Counted from the first letter of the stretch, positions 42,197 through 51,385 are shown. The stretch is DNA of 64,000 bases from Streptomyces sp. ISL-94 (GCF_018614075.1 NZ_JAGGOZ010000021.1:1-64000), one strand, 5' to 3'. Notes: generated from the sequence alone by a model not told the origin. Numbers and translations: made by a program.

Positions 42197-45100
42197 ATGA
42201 GTTTGCTGCCTATGGGCAGAAGAGGGCGCAAGAGACGCGGGCGGAGAAGCGGAATCGCTTCCAAGGCCTTGCTGCTGGCTCTCCTGGCCTCGCTCACGGG
42301 CCAGTCCGGTACCGCGCTCGCGGCGCCGCCCGAGCCGACTGCCGCCGTTTCGTCCCAGCAGGGGTCCGGCGTGAGTACACCGCCGGCCGCGAAGGCGGGC
42401 CCGCAGTCGCCGCCCGCGCCGGATCCGAAGGCCGAACGCGAGGCCGAGGTGCGTGCGCTGCAACAGAGCGACGTACTGGAGGTCTGCCCAACCGCCATCG
42501 CACCGCACACGGTCGTCAGCTGCGGGGTCGAGCAGGGAAAGAGCGTTTCCATGACGCTGACCCTGCCGCTGCAGAAGGACCTGGTCCTGCTGAAGACCGT
42601 CGCGACTGAGAACGGCATGACCACCAAGCTGATCGCGCCCGACGGCACTGTGGTGAACTGCCGGTACAACACCAACGAGTGCCCCACCACAGGGGCCGGG
42701 ACGTACACGCTGGTCACCCAGAACGGCGGCGAACGCCGCGGCGACATATCGGTGTCGTACGTCCCGCTGCTCTCCTCCAGCGCGTGCAAGACGGTGGGCG
42801 CCGCCGACAGCAAGCTCGGCGCCCCGACCCGGTTCCACGGATTCGTGCCACTCCGTGCAGCGGGTGACTGCTACACGCTGGGCTTGGCAGCGAAGGACAC
42901 GCTGCGCGTCTACGCGAGCACCATCCATCTGTACACGACGGTGTACGACGGCGTGGGGAACAGGATCTGCATCGAACAGGGCGGCAGCCACCTCGACTGC
43001 AAGCTCACGGGCGTAGCGCCGTTCCGGGTCGCGGTCGAAGCCGCCAACGGTGTGGAAGCCGACCATGACCTCACCTTTGCACGGCTCTCCGATCCAGAGG
43101 GCTGCGCGGTGGTCGAGCCGCTGACGTTCGGCACGTCGCCCGACCTGACCTCCACCGTGCCCTGTCGTGTCCTGCGGGCCACGCAGTCCACCCGGTATAC
43201 CTTCGGCCCCCTCGTTTCCAGTGGCTACGCACCTCTGGGGCAGCTGCTCTCGTCCGATGGCAGCCTGATGAACGACTGCGGACTGGGGTCCTGCGACCTG
43301 GCGGCCGGCAGCTACACCTGGGCGAAGTACACCCAGGTCCTGGATGCCACCCCGTTCGGCATGGCGTTCCACTCGGCCAAGGAAACCCGGGGCTGCGCCG
43401 CCACCCACGACAACGGCATGGCGGCCGGTGCGGTTTCGGGCACCTTCGCAGGGCCCGGGCAGAAGCTCTGCCTGACCCTGCCGACCGCTACCGGCCAGGG
43501 CGTGTATCTGCTCAACCGCATCACCGGCAGCGGTCTCGACGCCGTGGTCTACGATGCCGCCGGCGCCGAGCAGTGCGCCATGACCGGCCGTTACGGCGAC
43601 ACGAGCGCCCTCTGCAAGCTGAGCGGCGCCGCCCCGTTCCGCGCGGTGCTCAGCGGTGATCCCACCTCGCCCTACGGATTGATCATTCATCGGACTGGTG
43701 AGCACGCGGGCTGCACCGCATGGCCACGCACCGGATTCGACGGCTCCTGGGGTCTCCAGATCGATGCGGCACAGCAGACGTGCCTGAGCATTCCCGCCGA
43801 CCAGCACTCCGCCGCCGAGATGATCGACTTGGCCGACCGCGACAACAGGCGGCCCGGCGTGATCCAGCTGGTCGACCCCACGGGCACCGAGGCATGTAAA
43901 GACGGCGCCCCCATCAGCTGCCAACTCGCCCCCGGAGTCCCGTACACCGCAATGCTGCACGGCAGTGGAATGTACGGACTCAAACTGGCCCGGCGGGACA
44001 TCTCGTCGGCTGCCACATGCACGGCCACCTCCTCGACGAAGGTCGGCGGCCCATCGACCCCGTTCGAACTCGGCTCGAGCCTGGACGCCCGCTGCCTGCG
44101 GATCCGCGGCGCCGCCACCGACAGGTACTGGCTGAACGACCGAATACCCGAGGCATACTCGAGCGACACTCCCTCCACGTGGCTGACGCTCGTCGACGCC
44201 AACGGCAAGGTCCTCTGCCAGCAGCTGCGCAGCGTCCCATGCAAGGTGACGGGCTCGACCTCGTACACGGCGGTCCTGTCCCCCTACCGCTACGCAGGCC
44301 AGCCCATCCGCAGCACCATGGACATCTGGAGGGTGGGCACGGCCGCCGGCTGGGCGCCCGAGTGCACTGCCAACCCGATCTCGGTCGACGGCTTCCCGCT
44401 GCGCAACGGAGTCCTCTCCGAGACCTCGACCGCCTACTGCGCCGTGGTCGACATGAAGCCCGACGAGTCCTTCTACGTCACCGGCATCCGAAACGCCCCC
44501 GGCCGCGAGGTTCCCGCACTGAGCCTGCACAGCAGCCGCGAGTGGGACAGCGTGAAGCCCACGTATCACTGCAACCAGCGGTGGGACTCATTCAGCGCCG
44601 AATGCGAAGCGGCCCGCGAGGCCGAGGCCGCCCAGGCAGTCCTGATACTGAGCGCGGCCAAGACCCCCACTCCGGCCGTCTACAGCATGCGGGCGGTATG
44701 CGGCGGGTGCTGGGCTCCGGCCATCGAAGCGCCGACCTCGATCACCCCCGCCACCAGCCCGGCGAAGACGCAGACCCAGGCCGTCATCCGCGGCACCTCG
44801 CTCACCATGACGACCAGGATGAAGCTGGTCCGCGCCGGGAGCGACAAGCAGTCGGTCCTGACCCCGGTCTCCGTCAGCGATGACCGCACCGCGCTGACCG
44901 TCCGGGTGGACACCAACGGCCTGGAGCCGGGCCAGTACGACGTGGTCCTCGAAGGCGTCGGGTACACCAGCGGAGTGCCCTCTCAGGGCTATCTCCCCAA
45001 GGCGTACACGGTCACCCCCGAGGACACCACGGGCAAGGGCCGATTCGTACCGATCACGCCTTCCCGGTTCCTGGACACGCGTGACGGCGTCGGGGCCTCG

Positions 45101-46147
45101 AAGGCACGTGTCGGTCCGGGTGGGGTGGTCACGCTCCAAGTCGCGGGCGTGAGGGGGATCCCGGCCACCGGGGTCACGGCGGTCGTCATGAACGTCACCG
45201 CCGTCAACCCGACCGAAGCCAGCCACGTCATGGTCTATCCGAACGGGCAGCCCAGGCCGTCCGTGTCGAACCTCAACTTCGCCGCCGGGCAGACCGTGCC
45301 CAACCTGGTCACCGTCGCGGTCGTCAACGGCAAGGTCGACCTGCGCAACAACGCGGGCTCAGTCGACCTCATCGCCGACGTCACCGGCTACTACACCGAC
45401 CAGGGCCCCGGCTCCGCGCTGACGCCCATCACCCCCTCCCGGTTCCTGGACACGCGTGACGGCGTCGGGGCCGCCAAGGCACGCGTCGGGCCCGGCGGAG
45501 TGGTCACACTCCAGGTCTCGGGGGTCAAGGGGATCCCGGCCACCGGGGTCACGGCGGTCGTCATGAACGTCACGGCCGTGAACCCGACCCAGGCCGGTCA
45601 CGTGACCGTCTACCCCAACGGGCAGGCGGCCCCCAACGTGTCGAACCTCAACTTCACCGCCGGGCAGATCGTCCCGAACCTGGTCACCGTCCCGGTGGTG
45701 AACGGCAAGGTCGACCTGCGCAACAACGCCGGGTCCGTCGACCTCATCGCCGACGTCACCGCCTACTACTCGGCCACCGGGTCCACCTTCTCCGCAAGCT
45801 CGCCCGTACGCCTCCTCGACACCCGCACCAGCATCGGCGGGCACCCGGGGGCCGTGGGCAGCGGCGAAACGCTCAACCTCAAGGTGGCCGGCGCCGAGGG
45901 CGTTCCGGCGAGCGGCGTGACTGCCGTCGTCCTCAACGTCACCGTCACCGCCCCCACCCTCGGCAGCCACCTTGTCGTCTACCCCCACGGAGTCACACGG
46001 CCCAACGTGTCGAACCTCAACTACCTGAGTGGGCAGACCGTCTCGAACCTGGTGATCGTCCCGGTCATCGACGGCCAGGTGAGCTTCTACGGCGCAGCCG
46101 GATCGCTCGACCTGATCGCCGACCTGAACGGCTACTTCATCGGCTGA
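42197..46147 (+). CDS. 1316-aa secreted protein: four-Cys repeats, IPT-like domain, three 125-aa repeats
   Basis: A large exported protein. A basic N-terminus and hydrophobic core (SKALLLALLASLTGQSGTALA) form a signal peptide. From Cys97 to about residue 840 it has roughly seven units of about 95-110 residues, each with a GC/VC..., a central C, and a C...C pair near its end (for example CIEQGGSHLDCKLTG, CAMTGRYGDTSALCKLSG, CKDGAPISCQLAPG), like pre-peptidase beta domains. An IPT/TIG-like domain follows (about 850-945). The last 370 residues are three repeats starting PSRFLDTRDGVGA, with SNLNF/Y..GQ.V.NLV and SVDLIADVTGYY. Ribosome-binding site CTGGGGGG; terminator downstream. Probably surface-anchored or matrix-forming; no enzyme motif. 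Function unknown. Confidence 0.85.
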   Translation: MSLLPMGRRGRKRRGRRSGIASKALLLALLASLTGQSGTALAAPPEPTAAVSSQQGSGVSTPPAAKAGPQSPPAPDPKAEREAEVRALQQSDVLEVCPTAIAPHTVVSCGVEQGKSVSMTLTLPLQKDLVLLKTVATENGMTTKLIAPDGTVVNCRYNTNECPTTGAGTYTLVTQNGGERRGDISVSYVPLLSSSACKTVGAADSKLGAPTRFHGFVPLRAAGDCYTLGLAAKDTLRVYASTIHLYTTVYDGVGNRICIEQGGSHLDCKLTGVAPFRVAVEAANGVEADHDLTFARLSDPEGCAVVEPLTFGTSPDLTSTVPCRVLRATQSTRYTFGPLVSSGYAPLGQLLSSDGSLMNDCGLGSCDLAAGSYTWAKYTQVLDATPFGMAFHSAKETRGCAATHDNGMAAGAVSGTFAGPGQKLCLTLPTATGQGVYLLNRITGSGLDAVVYDAAGAEQCAMTGRYGDTSALCKLSGAAPFRAVLSGDPTSPYGLIIHRTGEHAGCTAWPRTGFDGSWGLQIDAAQQTCLSIPADQHSAAEMIDLADRDNRRPGVIQLVDPTGTEACKDGAPISCQLAPGVPYTAMLHGSGMYGLKLARRDISSAATCTATSSTKVGGPSTPFELGSSLDARCLRIRGAATDRYWLNDRIPEAYSSDTPSTWLTLVDANGKVLCQQLRSVPCKVTGSTSYTAVLSPYRYAGQPIRSTMDIWRVGTAAGWAPECTANPISVDGFPLRNGVLSETSTAYCAVVDMKPDESFYVTGIRNAPGREVPALSLHSSREWDSVKPTYHCNQRWDSFSAECEAAREAEAAQAVLILSAAKTPTPAVYSMRAVCGGCWAPAIEAPTSITPATSPAKTQTQAVIRGTSLTMTTRMKLVRAGSDKQSVLTPVSVSDDRTALTVRVDTNGLEPGQYDVVLEGVGYTSGVPSQGYLPKAYTVTPEDTTGKGRFVPITPSRFLDTRDGVGASKARVGPGGVVTLQVAGVRGIPATGVTAVVMNVTAVNPTEASHVMVYPNGQPRPSVSNLNFAAGQTVPNLVTVAVVNGKVDLRNNAGSVDLIADVTGYYTDQGPGSALTPITPSRFLDTRDGVGAAKARVGPGGVVTLQVSGVKGIPATGVTAVVMNVTAVNPTQAGHVTVYPNGQAAPNVSNLNFTAGQIVPNLVTVPVVNGKVDLRNNAGSVDLIADVTAYYSATGSTFSASSPVRLLDTRTSIGGHPGAVGSGETLNLKVAGAEGVPASGVTAVVLNVTVTAPTLGSHLVVYPHGVTRPNVSNLNYLSGQTVSNLVIVPVIDGQVSFYGAAGSLDLIADLNGYFIG
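45044..46144 (+). repeat. Three tandem 125-codon repeats
   Basis: Units at about 45044-45402, 45419-45777 and 45785-46144. Units 1 and 2 are nearly identical at DNA level over long stretches (TTCCTGGACACGCGTGACGG at a 375-bp offset), so they arose by recent duplication or are kept alike by conversion. Unit 3 is diverged. Confidence 0.85.
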
Positions 46148-46161
46148 CCCCGCCCGCCGAC

Positions 46162-46196
46162 CTGCCGCGCCGCCCGAGAGTCGGGCGGCGCGGCAG
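46162..46196 (+). terminator. Strong terminator after the 1316-aa protein gene
   Basis: A perfect 16-bp stem, CTGCCGCGCCGCCCGA (46162-46177) with its inverse (46181-46196), and a 3-nt loop. Confidence 0.85.
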
Positions 46197-46318
46197 CGCC
46201 ATTTCAGGGAGCGGGGTGGTCGCCGGTAACGGCAGGAAGGAGCAGGAGCTGCGGGAGGGTCACCGCGCCGTAGACCGGGGACCTGGGGGGCTTGAGCCCG
46301 GTCACCCCGCTGGTCCCG

Positions 46319-46945
46319 TCAGCCGTCGCGCCGGTCCTCGACCTGGATCTCCAGATCCGGCCAGCTCGCGGCCAAGCGCGTAAGGTCGCCGGCCGATGGC
46401 AGGTTCACCGGTCCCAGCGACTCGTCCGGCTTGAAGTGGACCAGCGTCCCGGTGGTGCCGTTGGCCTCGACCGGCTCGAAGTCCGACACCGGGATGCCGT
46501 GTTCGTAGCGCTGAGTCCAGGCACCGTTGACGCGGCGGTTGGTGTGGACGAGCCACTGGCTGAGCGCTGCCACCACCGACATACCGCGCCGCGGATGGCC
46601 GTCGGGCAGCACTTCCACCTGCGGGAAGTCGAAGAACCGGAGATCCTTCGTTGCCATAACCGGCTTCTTCACGCTCCGGCCGTGCTCGTCCACCCTGGTG
46701 TCGGTGCCCCGTCCGTCATCTCCGACGGACAGCGAGCCGTCGAGATGGAGCGCGACGACGCAGCGCCCTCCGCCCCTGCTCCACGCCTCGTCGGCGGCAT
46801 ACGCAACGACTTCCAGCACGAGGTGCCAGGGTCCATCCGGAGCGAACTGCGCCCGGCACCGCCGGATGCGCGCCAGATGATCTGTGTCAACGACACTGGA
46901 CCAATCGTGCGTCGTGTTGACCCATGAAGCCCTCGAAACATTCAT
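46319..46945 (-). CDS. GyrB/ParE-like GHKL ATPase-domain protein, short
   Basis: A 208-aa protein resembling only the ATP-binding N-terminal part of DNA gyrase B: HLARIRRCRAQFAPDGPWHL, LEVVAYAADEAWSRGGGRCV, LHLDGSLSVGDDGRGTDTRV, VEVLPDGHPRRGMSVVAALS, WTQRYEHGIPVSDFEPVEAN, GTTGTLVHFKPD. The Asn of the N box in true GyrB (E...DN..DE) appears as Ala-Ala-Asp-Glu, so ATP binding may be altered. Full GyrB is about 680 aa; the transducer and TOPRIM parts are absent. Similar short paralogues occur in Streptomyces accessory regions. ATG at 46945. Confidence 0.75.
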   Translation of the reverse strand: MNVSRASWVNTTHDWSSVVDTDHLARIRRCRAQFAPDGPWHLVLEVVAYAADEAWSRGGGRCVVALHLDGSLSVGDDGRGTDTRVDEHGRSVKKPVMATKDLRFFDFPQVEVLPDGHPRRGMSVVAALSQWLVHTNRRVNGAWTQRYEHGIPVSDFEPVEANGTTGTLVHFKPDESLGPVNLPSAGDLTRLAASWPDLEIQVEDRRDG

Positions 46946-47317
46946 CGGGCAAGTATCCAGCCAGGTCAGGACAGCCCCAAGGGCGCCGTTCACGGAACCC
47001 GTGCCTGAACTACTTCATATCGGCTGGGGGCGCGTCGGCTGCGCGTTCGCGCCCCGCATACCGAGTTGTTTCAGCCCACCACGATCGGGGGGTTCTGCTG
47101 GCCGTCGACCGGCGTCAGCTCAACGGCCAGTCATCACCACCCCTCCACGCGGGCGCCTGGCGGGCTGGCGGCGCCCCGAGCCAGCCCGGCGGTCTCTCTC
47201 GTCTACGGGACCCGGCGGCGGGTTGTCCACAGGGCGGCCCTCGTCCACAGACTGTCCCGGCGGCCGCGTTCAGAGTGGGACGATCACCCTCATTCCGACG
47301 TGAAGGAGGGGATGTTG
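46946..47317. other. Divergent intergenic region with DnaA-box-like sites
   Basis: No gene. It separates the GyrB-like gene from the plus-strand mobile-element genes. Two DnaA-box-like 9-mers lie at 47223 and 47241. Confidence 0.4.
47223..47249 (+). promoter_or_regulatory. Two DnaA-box-like 9-mers
   Basis: TTGTCCACA (47223-47231), the preferred Streptomyces DnaA box, and TCGTCCACA (47241-47249) 18 bp further on, same orientation. Two boxes are too few to claim an origin. Confidence 0.35.
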
Positions 47318-47725
47318 ATGTCCGCCCTGATGGAACTCGACGCACGGCTCGACTCCGAGGACACCGCCGTGGTGCTGGCTGCGGCCTGGGACGTCTTCGG
47401 TGTGACCGCCGAGCTCTGCGACAGCATCACCTTCGAAGAGGGCAGTGACGAGCTGCAGGCGATGCTCGCCGCGCAGAAGTGCGCGGCCGGCCGGGATCTG
47501 CTTCCGCTGCCGCAGACGGGCACGCCGGTCACGGCGCCGCCGCCGGGACCCGGGGCCGCCGGCCTCGACCCGTATGTGCGGCTCCTGGAGCACACGAGGC
47601 AATCCCTGGACCGGCTCCTCACCACAGCAGACAGCGTCGGAGAAGGCGCGGCGCACGCGCTGAGCGAGGCCACCGCTCTGGCCTCCGGCGCGTCCGTGGC
47701 GCTGACCCGAGTCCGGGAGCGGTGA
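47318..47725 (+). CDS. Conserved mobile-element protein, unknown function
   Basis: A 135-aa helical protein (MELDARLDSEDTAVVLAAAW, YVRLLEHTRQSLDRLLTTAD, GAAHALSEATALASGASVAL). ATG at 47318 is chosen because GAAGGAGG lies 7-8 nt upstream; an ATG at 47312 is possible. It ends one base before the next gene and is presumably in its operon. No family recognised. Confidence 0.7.
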   Translation: MSALMELDARLDSEDTAVVLAAAWDVFGVTAELCDSITFEEGSDELQAMLAAQKCAAGRDLLPLPQTGTPVTAPPPGPGAAGLDPYVRLLEHTRQSLDRLLTTADSVGEGAAHALSEATALASGASVALTRVRER

Positions 47726-47726
47726 C

Positions 47727-49331
47727 GTGACCACACTGGGAGAGCTCTTCGATGTCGCGGTCGGGCAGCTGCGGGCAGTGGCGGAGATCCCTCCGGCGTC
47801 CATCGGCCCGCAGGAGCGCGTCGCCCTGGTGGACGGGATCGACCAGGTCCTGGGGCAGGTCAAGAGGGGCCTCGGCCCGCGCGCCTACACGCCCGTCCCC
47901 ACCACGGAGGAGCGGGCCCTGACCACCGGGGAACGCAATCTGGAGGGCGGCCTGGACCGGGCGAGCTCGTGGCTGGACACCGCCCAGGAGTACCTGCGGG
48001 CTCCGGCCGCGGGCAACGCCGGACCGGCCGATGAGCGGATCGCGACCGCCGTACGGGCTCTGGGCGCCGTACGGGACACGATCGGCAGCCACCTCGGCCC
48101 CGACCGCGAGCCGCTGACCCCGTACGCCTATCTCCTGCGCCACCAGGCCGCCTTCGACTACCTCACCCACCGGTACTCCGAGGTGGCCTGGGCCGGCGGC
48201 CAGGTCTTGCACCGCCTCGCCCAGGGCGCCGAGCACCCCGGCGCCGCCGAGGCCTTCGAGGCGGCCCGGACCTCCCTGAACCAGGCCTCCGTGCACGCCC
48301 GGGCCTCCGCACGAGACGCCGACCACTCCCTGGCCTCCTTTCCCCTGGCGCTGGCCGTCGAGCCCGTCCAGGCCGCCGCCACCGATCCCACCAGCGCTGT
48401 CACGGCCCGGCTGGAGCAGGACAGCGAGCGGCTGTCCCGCGCGGCCTACGGGGCCCTGCACGACCGGGCCGAGCAGCGGCTGGGCGGATCGGATCTCAAG
48501 CAGCTCTCCCACTGGATGGCGATGGCCCGCATCCTGTCCGGCCAGGTGCTGCGTCACGTCGCGGCGGACACCCCGGACGGGCCTCTGCGTGCCGGTCTCA
48601 ACGAGGCCGCAAGCGCGCTGCGTACGTCGTCCCGGGCCTGGGCCGCCGCCGCGCAGGAGTGGCTGCAGGTCGTGGACATCGGCGACCCCCGTGAGCGCCC
48701 CAAGCTACCCCCGCCGGGCTACGAGCTCGTCCGCAAGGGCCAGGTCACACAGTTTCCGTCGACGGACCCCCACCCGGCCGTGGTCATCTCCCGTACCGCC
48801 TGCGTACGCGTCGGGCAGCTGATGTTCGGGCCCCGGTGGACGCCGGAACAGGCGCCGGGAACACCCCGTCCCGCCGGAGACATCCTCGCGGACGCGGGAG
48901 GCGCGGGCCCGCTCACCGCATCGCTCTACCGGTTGCCGGCGGCAGGGTGGCAGATGGCCGTCGCCGCCCCATGGACCGTCCGACGGGCCGGAGCGGGCCT
49001 GGTGACCAACACCGCCAAGCACCGGCCCGCGCAGCTCGACCCGGGCCGGCGCTTCTACCCGGTCCACCTCCGACAGGTGGAAGCCCTCACCACCGCCTAC
49101 ACGGCGGTGATGAGCGCGGAACAGAGCTCCGCGGGCAAACTCCTCGAAGCCGCACTCCACGCCGGAACGCCCGTTGCCCGTGCGGTGCTGGACGCCTCCG
49201 CGCACCAGGCGATCGCCCGGGAACAGAAGTGGGTCACCACCAAACCGGTACAGGCGCCGCCCCGCGACCTGCCCCGGGCACACGTCCCGACCGAACTGCT
49301 GACCGGGCGCCGCCCGGGGATGCGCCGGTGA
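47727..49331 (+). CDS. 534-aa helical protein of unknown function, conjugative-region associated
   Basis: A long, mostly alpha-helical protein without signal peptide or clear membrane helices (LVDGIDQVLGQVKRGLGPRA, YLLRHQAAFDYLTHRYSEVA, AYGALHDRAEQRLGGSDLKQ, RRFYPVHLRQVEALTTAYTA). GTG at 47727 lies one base after the previous stop. Its setting next to the T4SS operon suggests a DNA-processing or structural role in transfer, but no relaxase triad (HxHxxxH) or nuclease motif was found. Confidence 0.7.
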   Translation: MTTLGELFDVAVGQLRAVAEIPPASIGPQERVALVDGIDQVLGQVKRGLGPRAYTPVPTTEERALTTGERNLEGGLDRASSWLDTAQEYLRAPAAGNAGPADERIATAVRALGAVRDTIGSHLGPDREPLTPYAYLLRHQAAFDYLTHRYSEVAWAGGQVLHRLAQGAEHPGAAEAFEAARTSLNQASVHARASARDADHSLASFPLALAVEPVQAAATDPTSAVTARLEQDSERLSRAAYGALHDRAEQRLGGSDLKQLSHWMAMARILSGQVLRHVAADTPDGPLRAGLNEAASALRTSSRAWAAAAQEWLQVVDIGDPRERPKLPPPGYELVRKGQVTQFPSTDPHPAVVISRTACVRVGQLMFGPRWTPEQAPGTPRPAGDILADAGGAGPLTASLYRLPAAGWQMAVAAPWTVRRAGAGLVTNTAKHRPAQLDPGRRFYPVHLRQVEALTTAYTAVMSAEQSSAGKLLEAALHAGTPVARAVLDASAHQAIAREQKWVTTKPVQAPPRDLPRAHVPTELLTGRRPGMRR

Positions 49332-49436
49332 GCCCGCCCCGTTCCCGGGCGAACTCACCGGCCGGACCGTCGCTCTGTGCGCCGCCTTCGTCGTGCTGGC
49401 CGGCTCGCTCGCCGCCTGGGCCACCGGAGGTGGACC

Positions 49437-49601
49437 GTGGCCTCGCGTCTCGTCCCGGTAGCCGTCCTCGCCGGCTGTGCGGCCTCCGCCGCCTCCGTCC
49501 TGGCCTTCACGGCCGGCGCGGGCGTGGAGCCCGCAGACGGAGACCGGAGACAAGCCCGCACTGCGCAGCATCGGGGGGCTGGCGTTTTTAGAGGGAGTTA
49601 G
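49437..49601 (+). CDS. Small membrane protein
   Basis: A 54-aa frame from GTG 49437 behind GGAGGTGGACC: SRLVPVAVLAGCAASAASVL, AFTAGAGVEPADGDRRQ. One hydrophobic helix. A second hydrophobic frame, GRTVALCAAFVVLAGSLAAW, precedes it (about 49332-49460) and overlaps its start. Both are typical of small conjugation-region proteins; the C-terminus may be truncated near 49590. Confidence 0.45.
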   Translation: MASRLVPVAVLAGCAASAASVLAFTAGAGVEPADGDRRQARTAQHRGAGVFRGS

Positions 49602-49890
49602 GCCCATTTGTGCTGGTCAAGTGGTTGTGGCTGCGGAGACGAGTCAGTAGTTGCCAGCGTATCCAGGTCAGTTGGCAGCAGAAACGCAGCACAACTGCGT
49701 GCGCATCAGGGGAGCCGAGAGGTCCACCGAGCCGACGGCGGGTACAGCGGCCAGCTCACTGATGAGGAGGACGCGTGCGGCCGGCGCATTGCGGTCGCGC
49801 TCCGGGACCGGCGTCAGGGGGCTGCACGAAGCGAAGGGCAAGCACGGCTACATGGCTCCGGCCGTGTAGATCCGATGAGGAGCAACCACC

Positions 49891-50643
49891 ATGAGACTCA
49901 CCATCGACGGCGACTGGACCGCGACCGTGACGGGCGAACCCCTGACCATCGCCCCGGGCTTCGTCTTCCGGGACTTCCGTGTGCGCATCGCGACGTACAC
50001 GGACGTAAAGGAGCGCGAGCGGTTCCAGCTCGACACCTTCGGCAGTCAGGATTGGTTGTGGGACACGCCCGACGATTTCCGCTTCGATCCGGCGAGCCGG
50101 GAACTGGTCGGTGCCGAGTTCCATGTCCCCAGTGAGGTCGCGGATGCCGAGGACAGCGTCCGCGTGGCCGCCACACCCGCCGTCCGGCCGGGCGGCCTCC
50201 GTGCGGACGAGGCCCGGGACTTCCGCCTGGAGGTGACCACGGAGCTGTGCCGTGCTCCCGGGGACACCGTGCTGACCTGTCTGCGCGACCTCGACGTCCT
50301 CGACGGGCCGCTGGAGGCCCGCATCGGCATCGCACCCGACGTGGCGCTCCTCGTCCAGCACGGCACCGTCGTCGGCTGGAGCCTCACGGATCCCGTGCGC
50401 TATCTGACCAGTGGGTTCGCCGCCCCGGACCCGGCTCCTCCCTCCCCGGCCACCCGGCTCCTGTTCACCCAATGCCTGGATCTGATCACCACGTCGCTGC
50501 TCGACGAGATGAGGGACCGGAACCCAGTGGCCCTGACCAGACTCCGGGCGCTCGACCGCGCCCTGCGAAGCCAGCGCGAGGACCGCCACCGGGCCGACGC
50601 CCTGCTCGCGCTCGTCGCGGAACTGCTCGAGGACTACGGGTGA
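49891..50643 (+). CDS. Tandem paralogue 1, unknown function
   Basis: A 250-aa protein (MRLTIDGDWTATVTGEPLTI, DVKERERFQLDTFGSQDWLW, DTPDDFRFDPASRELVGAEF, VALLVQHGTVVGWSLTDPVR) with a charged C-terminal helix (RSQREDRHRADALLALVAEL). ATG at 49891 follows GATGAGGAGC. Its stop overlaps the start of a close paralogue (GTGA, 50640-50643). No known family. The C-terminal extension of this copy shows what the paralogue has lost. Confidence 0.75.
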   Translation: MRLTIDGDWTATVTGEPLTIAPGFVFRDFRVRIATYTDVKERERFQLDTFGSQDWLWDTPDDFRFDPASRELVGAEFHVPSEVADAEDSVRVAATPAVRPGGLRADEARDFRLEVTTELCRAPGDTVLTCLRDLDVLDGPLEARIGIAPDVALLVQHGTVVGWSLTDPVRYLTSGFAAPDPAPPSPATRLLFTQCLDLITTSLLDEMRDRNPVALTRLRALDRALRSQREDRHRADALLALVAELLEDYG

Positions 50644-51311
50644 CCGCGCAGCTGACGTTCGACGGCGAGTGGCGGGCAGCGGTGACGGACGATCCGCTGC
50701 CCATCGCTCCCCGCTTCACGGGCACTTCTGTGGATGTCGTGCAGTACGCGGACGTGAAGGAACGTGAGCGGTGGCTCCTGGGTACGTTCGGCAGCCAGGA
50801 CTGGCTGTGGGACACCCCTGACGTCTTCCGGTTTGATCCGGCCGGCCGAAATCTGGTCGGGGCCGAGTTCCAGCTGCCGGGAGAGACCGCATCCGCCGAG
50901 GACGCCGCCCGTGTCCCCGTCACGCCCGCGGCACGCCCGGGCGGACTCCGCGCTGACGAGGCCCGGGACTTCCGGCACGAGATCACCACGGTCCTGTGCC
51001 GTGCTCCCGGGGACACCGTGCTCACGTGCCTGCGCGACCTCGAGGTCCTCGACGAGCCGCTGGAGGCCCGCATCGGCATCGCACCCGACGTGGCGCTCCT
51101 CGTCCAGCACGGCACCGTCGTCGGCTGGAGCCTCACCGACCCGGTCCGGTACCTGACGACCACGTTCGCCGACCCCGATCCCGGCCCGCCCTCCCCCGAG
51201 GCCCGTCGCCTGCTCACCGAATGCCTGGACCTGACCACCGAGCCGGTGCTCGAAGACGTGGAGGACGGCGATCCGGTCGCCCTGGCCCGGCTCCGGGCCG
51301 CCGACGAGTAG
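50640..51311 (+). CDS. Tandem paralogue 2, ended by an early in-frame TAG
   Basis: 223 aa from GTG 50640, about two-thirds identical to the preceding gene by eye (DVKERERWLLGTFGSQDWLW, DTPDVFRFDPAGRNLVGAEF, PLEARIGIAPDVALLVQHGT). It ends at TAG 51309. Beyond the TAG the same frame continues SLRDQREDRHRADALRELIA and stops at 51399-51401, matching the paralogue's C-terminal helix. So the gene has a nonsense codon 30 codons before its ancestral end, either a recent mutation, a sequencing error, or readthrough. Confidence 0.75.
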   Translation: MTAQLTFDGEWRAAVTDDPLPIAPRFTGTSVDVVQYADVKERERWLLGTFGSQDWLWDTPDVFRFDPAGRNLVGAEFQLPGETASAEDAARVPVTPAARPGGLRADEARDFRHEITTVLCRAPGDTVLTCLRDLEVLDEPLEARIGIAPDVALLVQHGTVVGWSLTDPVRYLTTTFADPDPGPPSPEARRLLTECLDLTTEPVLEDVEDGDPVALARLRAADE

Positions 51312-51385
51312 TCCCTGCGCGATCAGCGCGAGGACCGTCACCGCGCCGACGCCCTGCGCGAGTTGATCGCCAACATCGTGGATAT

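Noticed and set aside
41921-44569. 882-aa minus-strand open frame
   Set aside because: Antisense to the 1316-aa secreted protein, which has a signal peptide, repeats, ribosome-binding site and terminator.
47223-47249. Replication origin
   Set aside because: Two DnaA-like 9-mers without a rep gene, AT-rich unwinding region or further boxes do not support an origin call.
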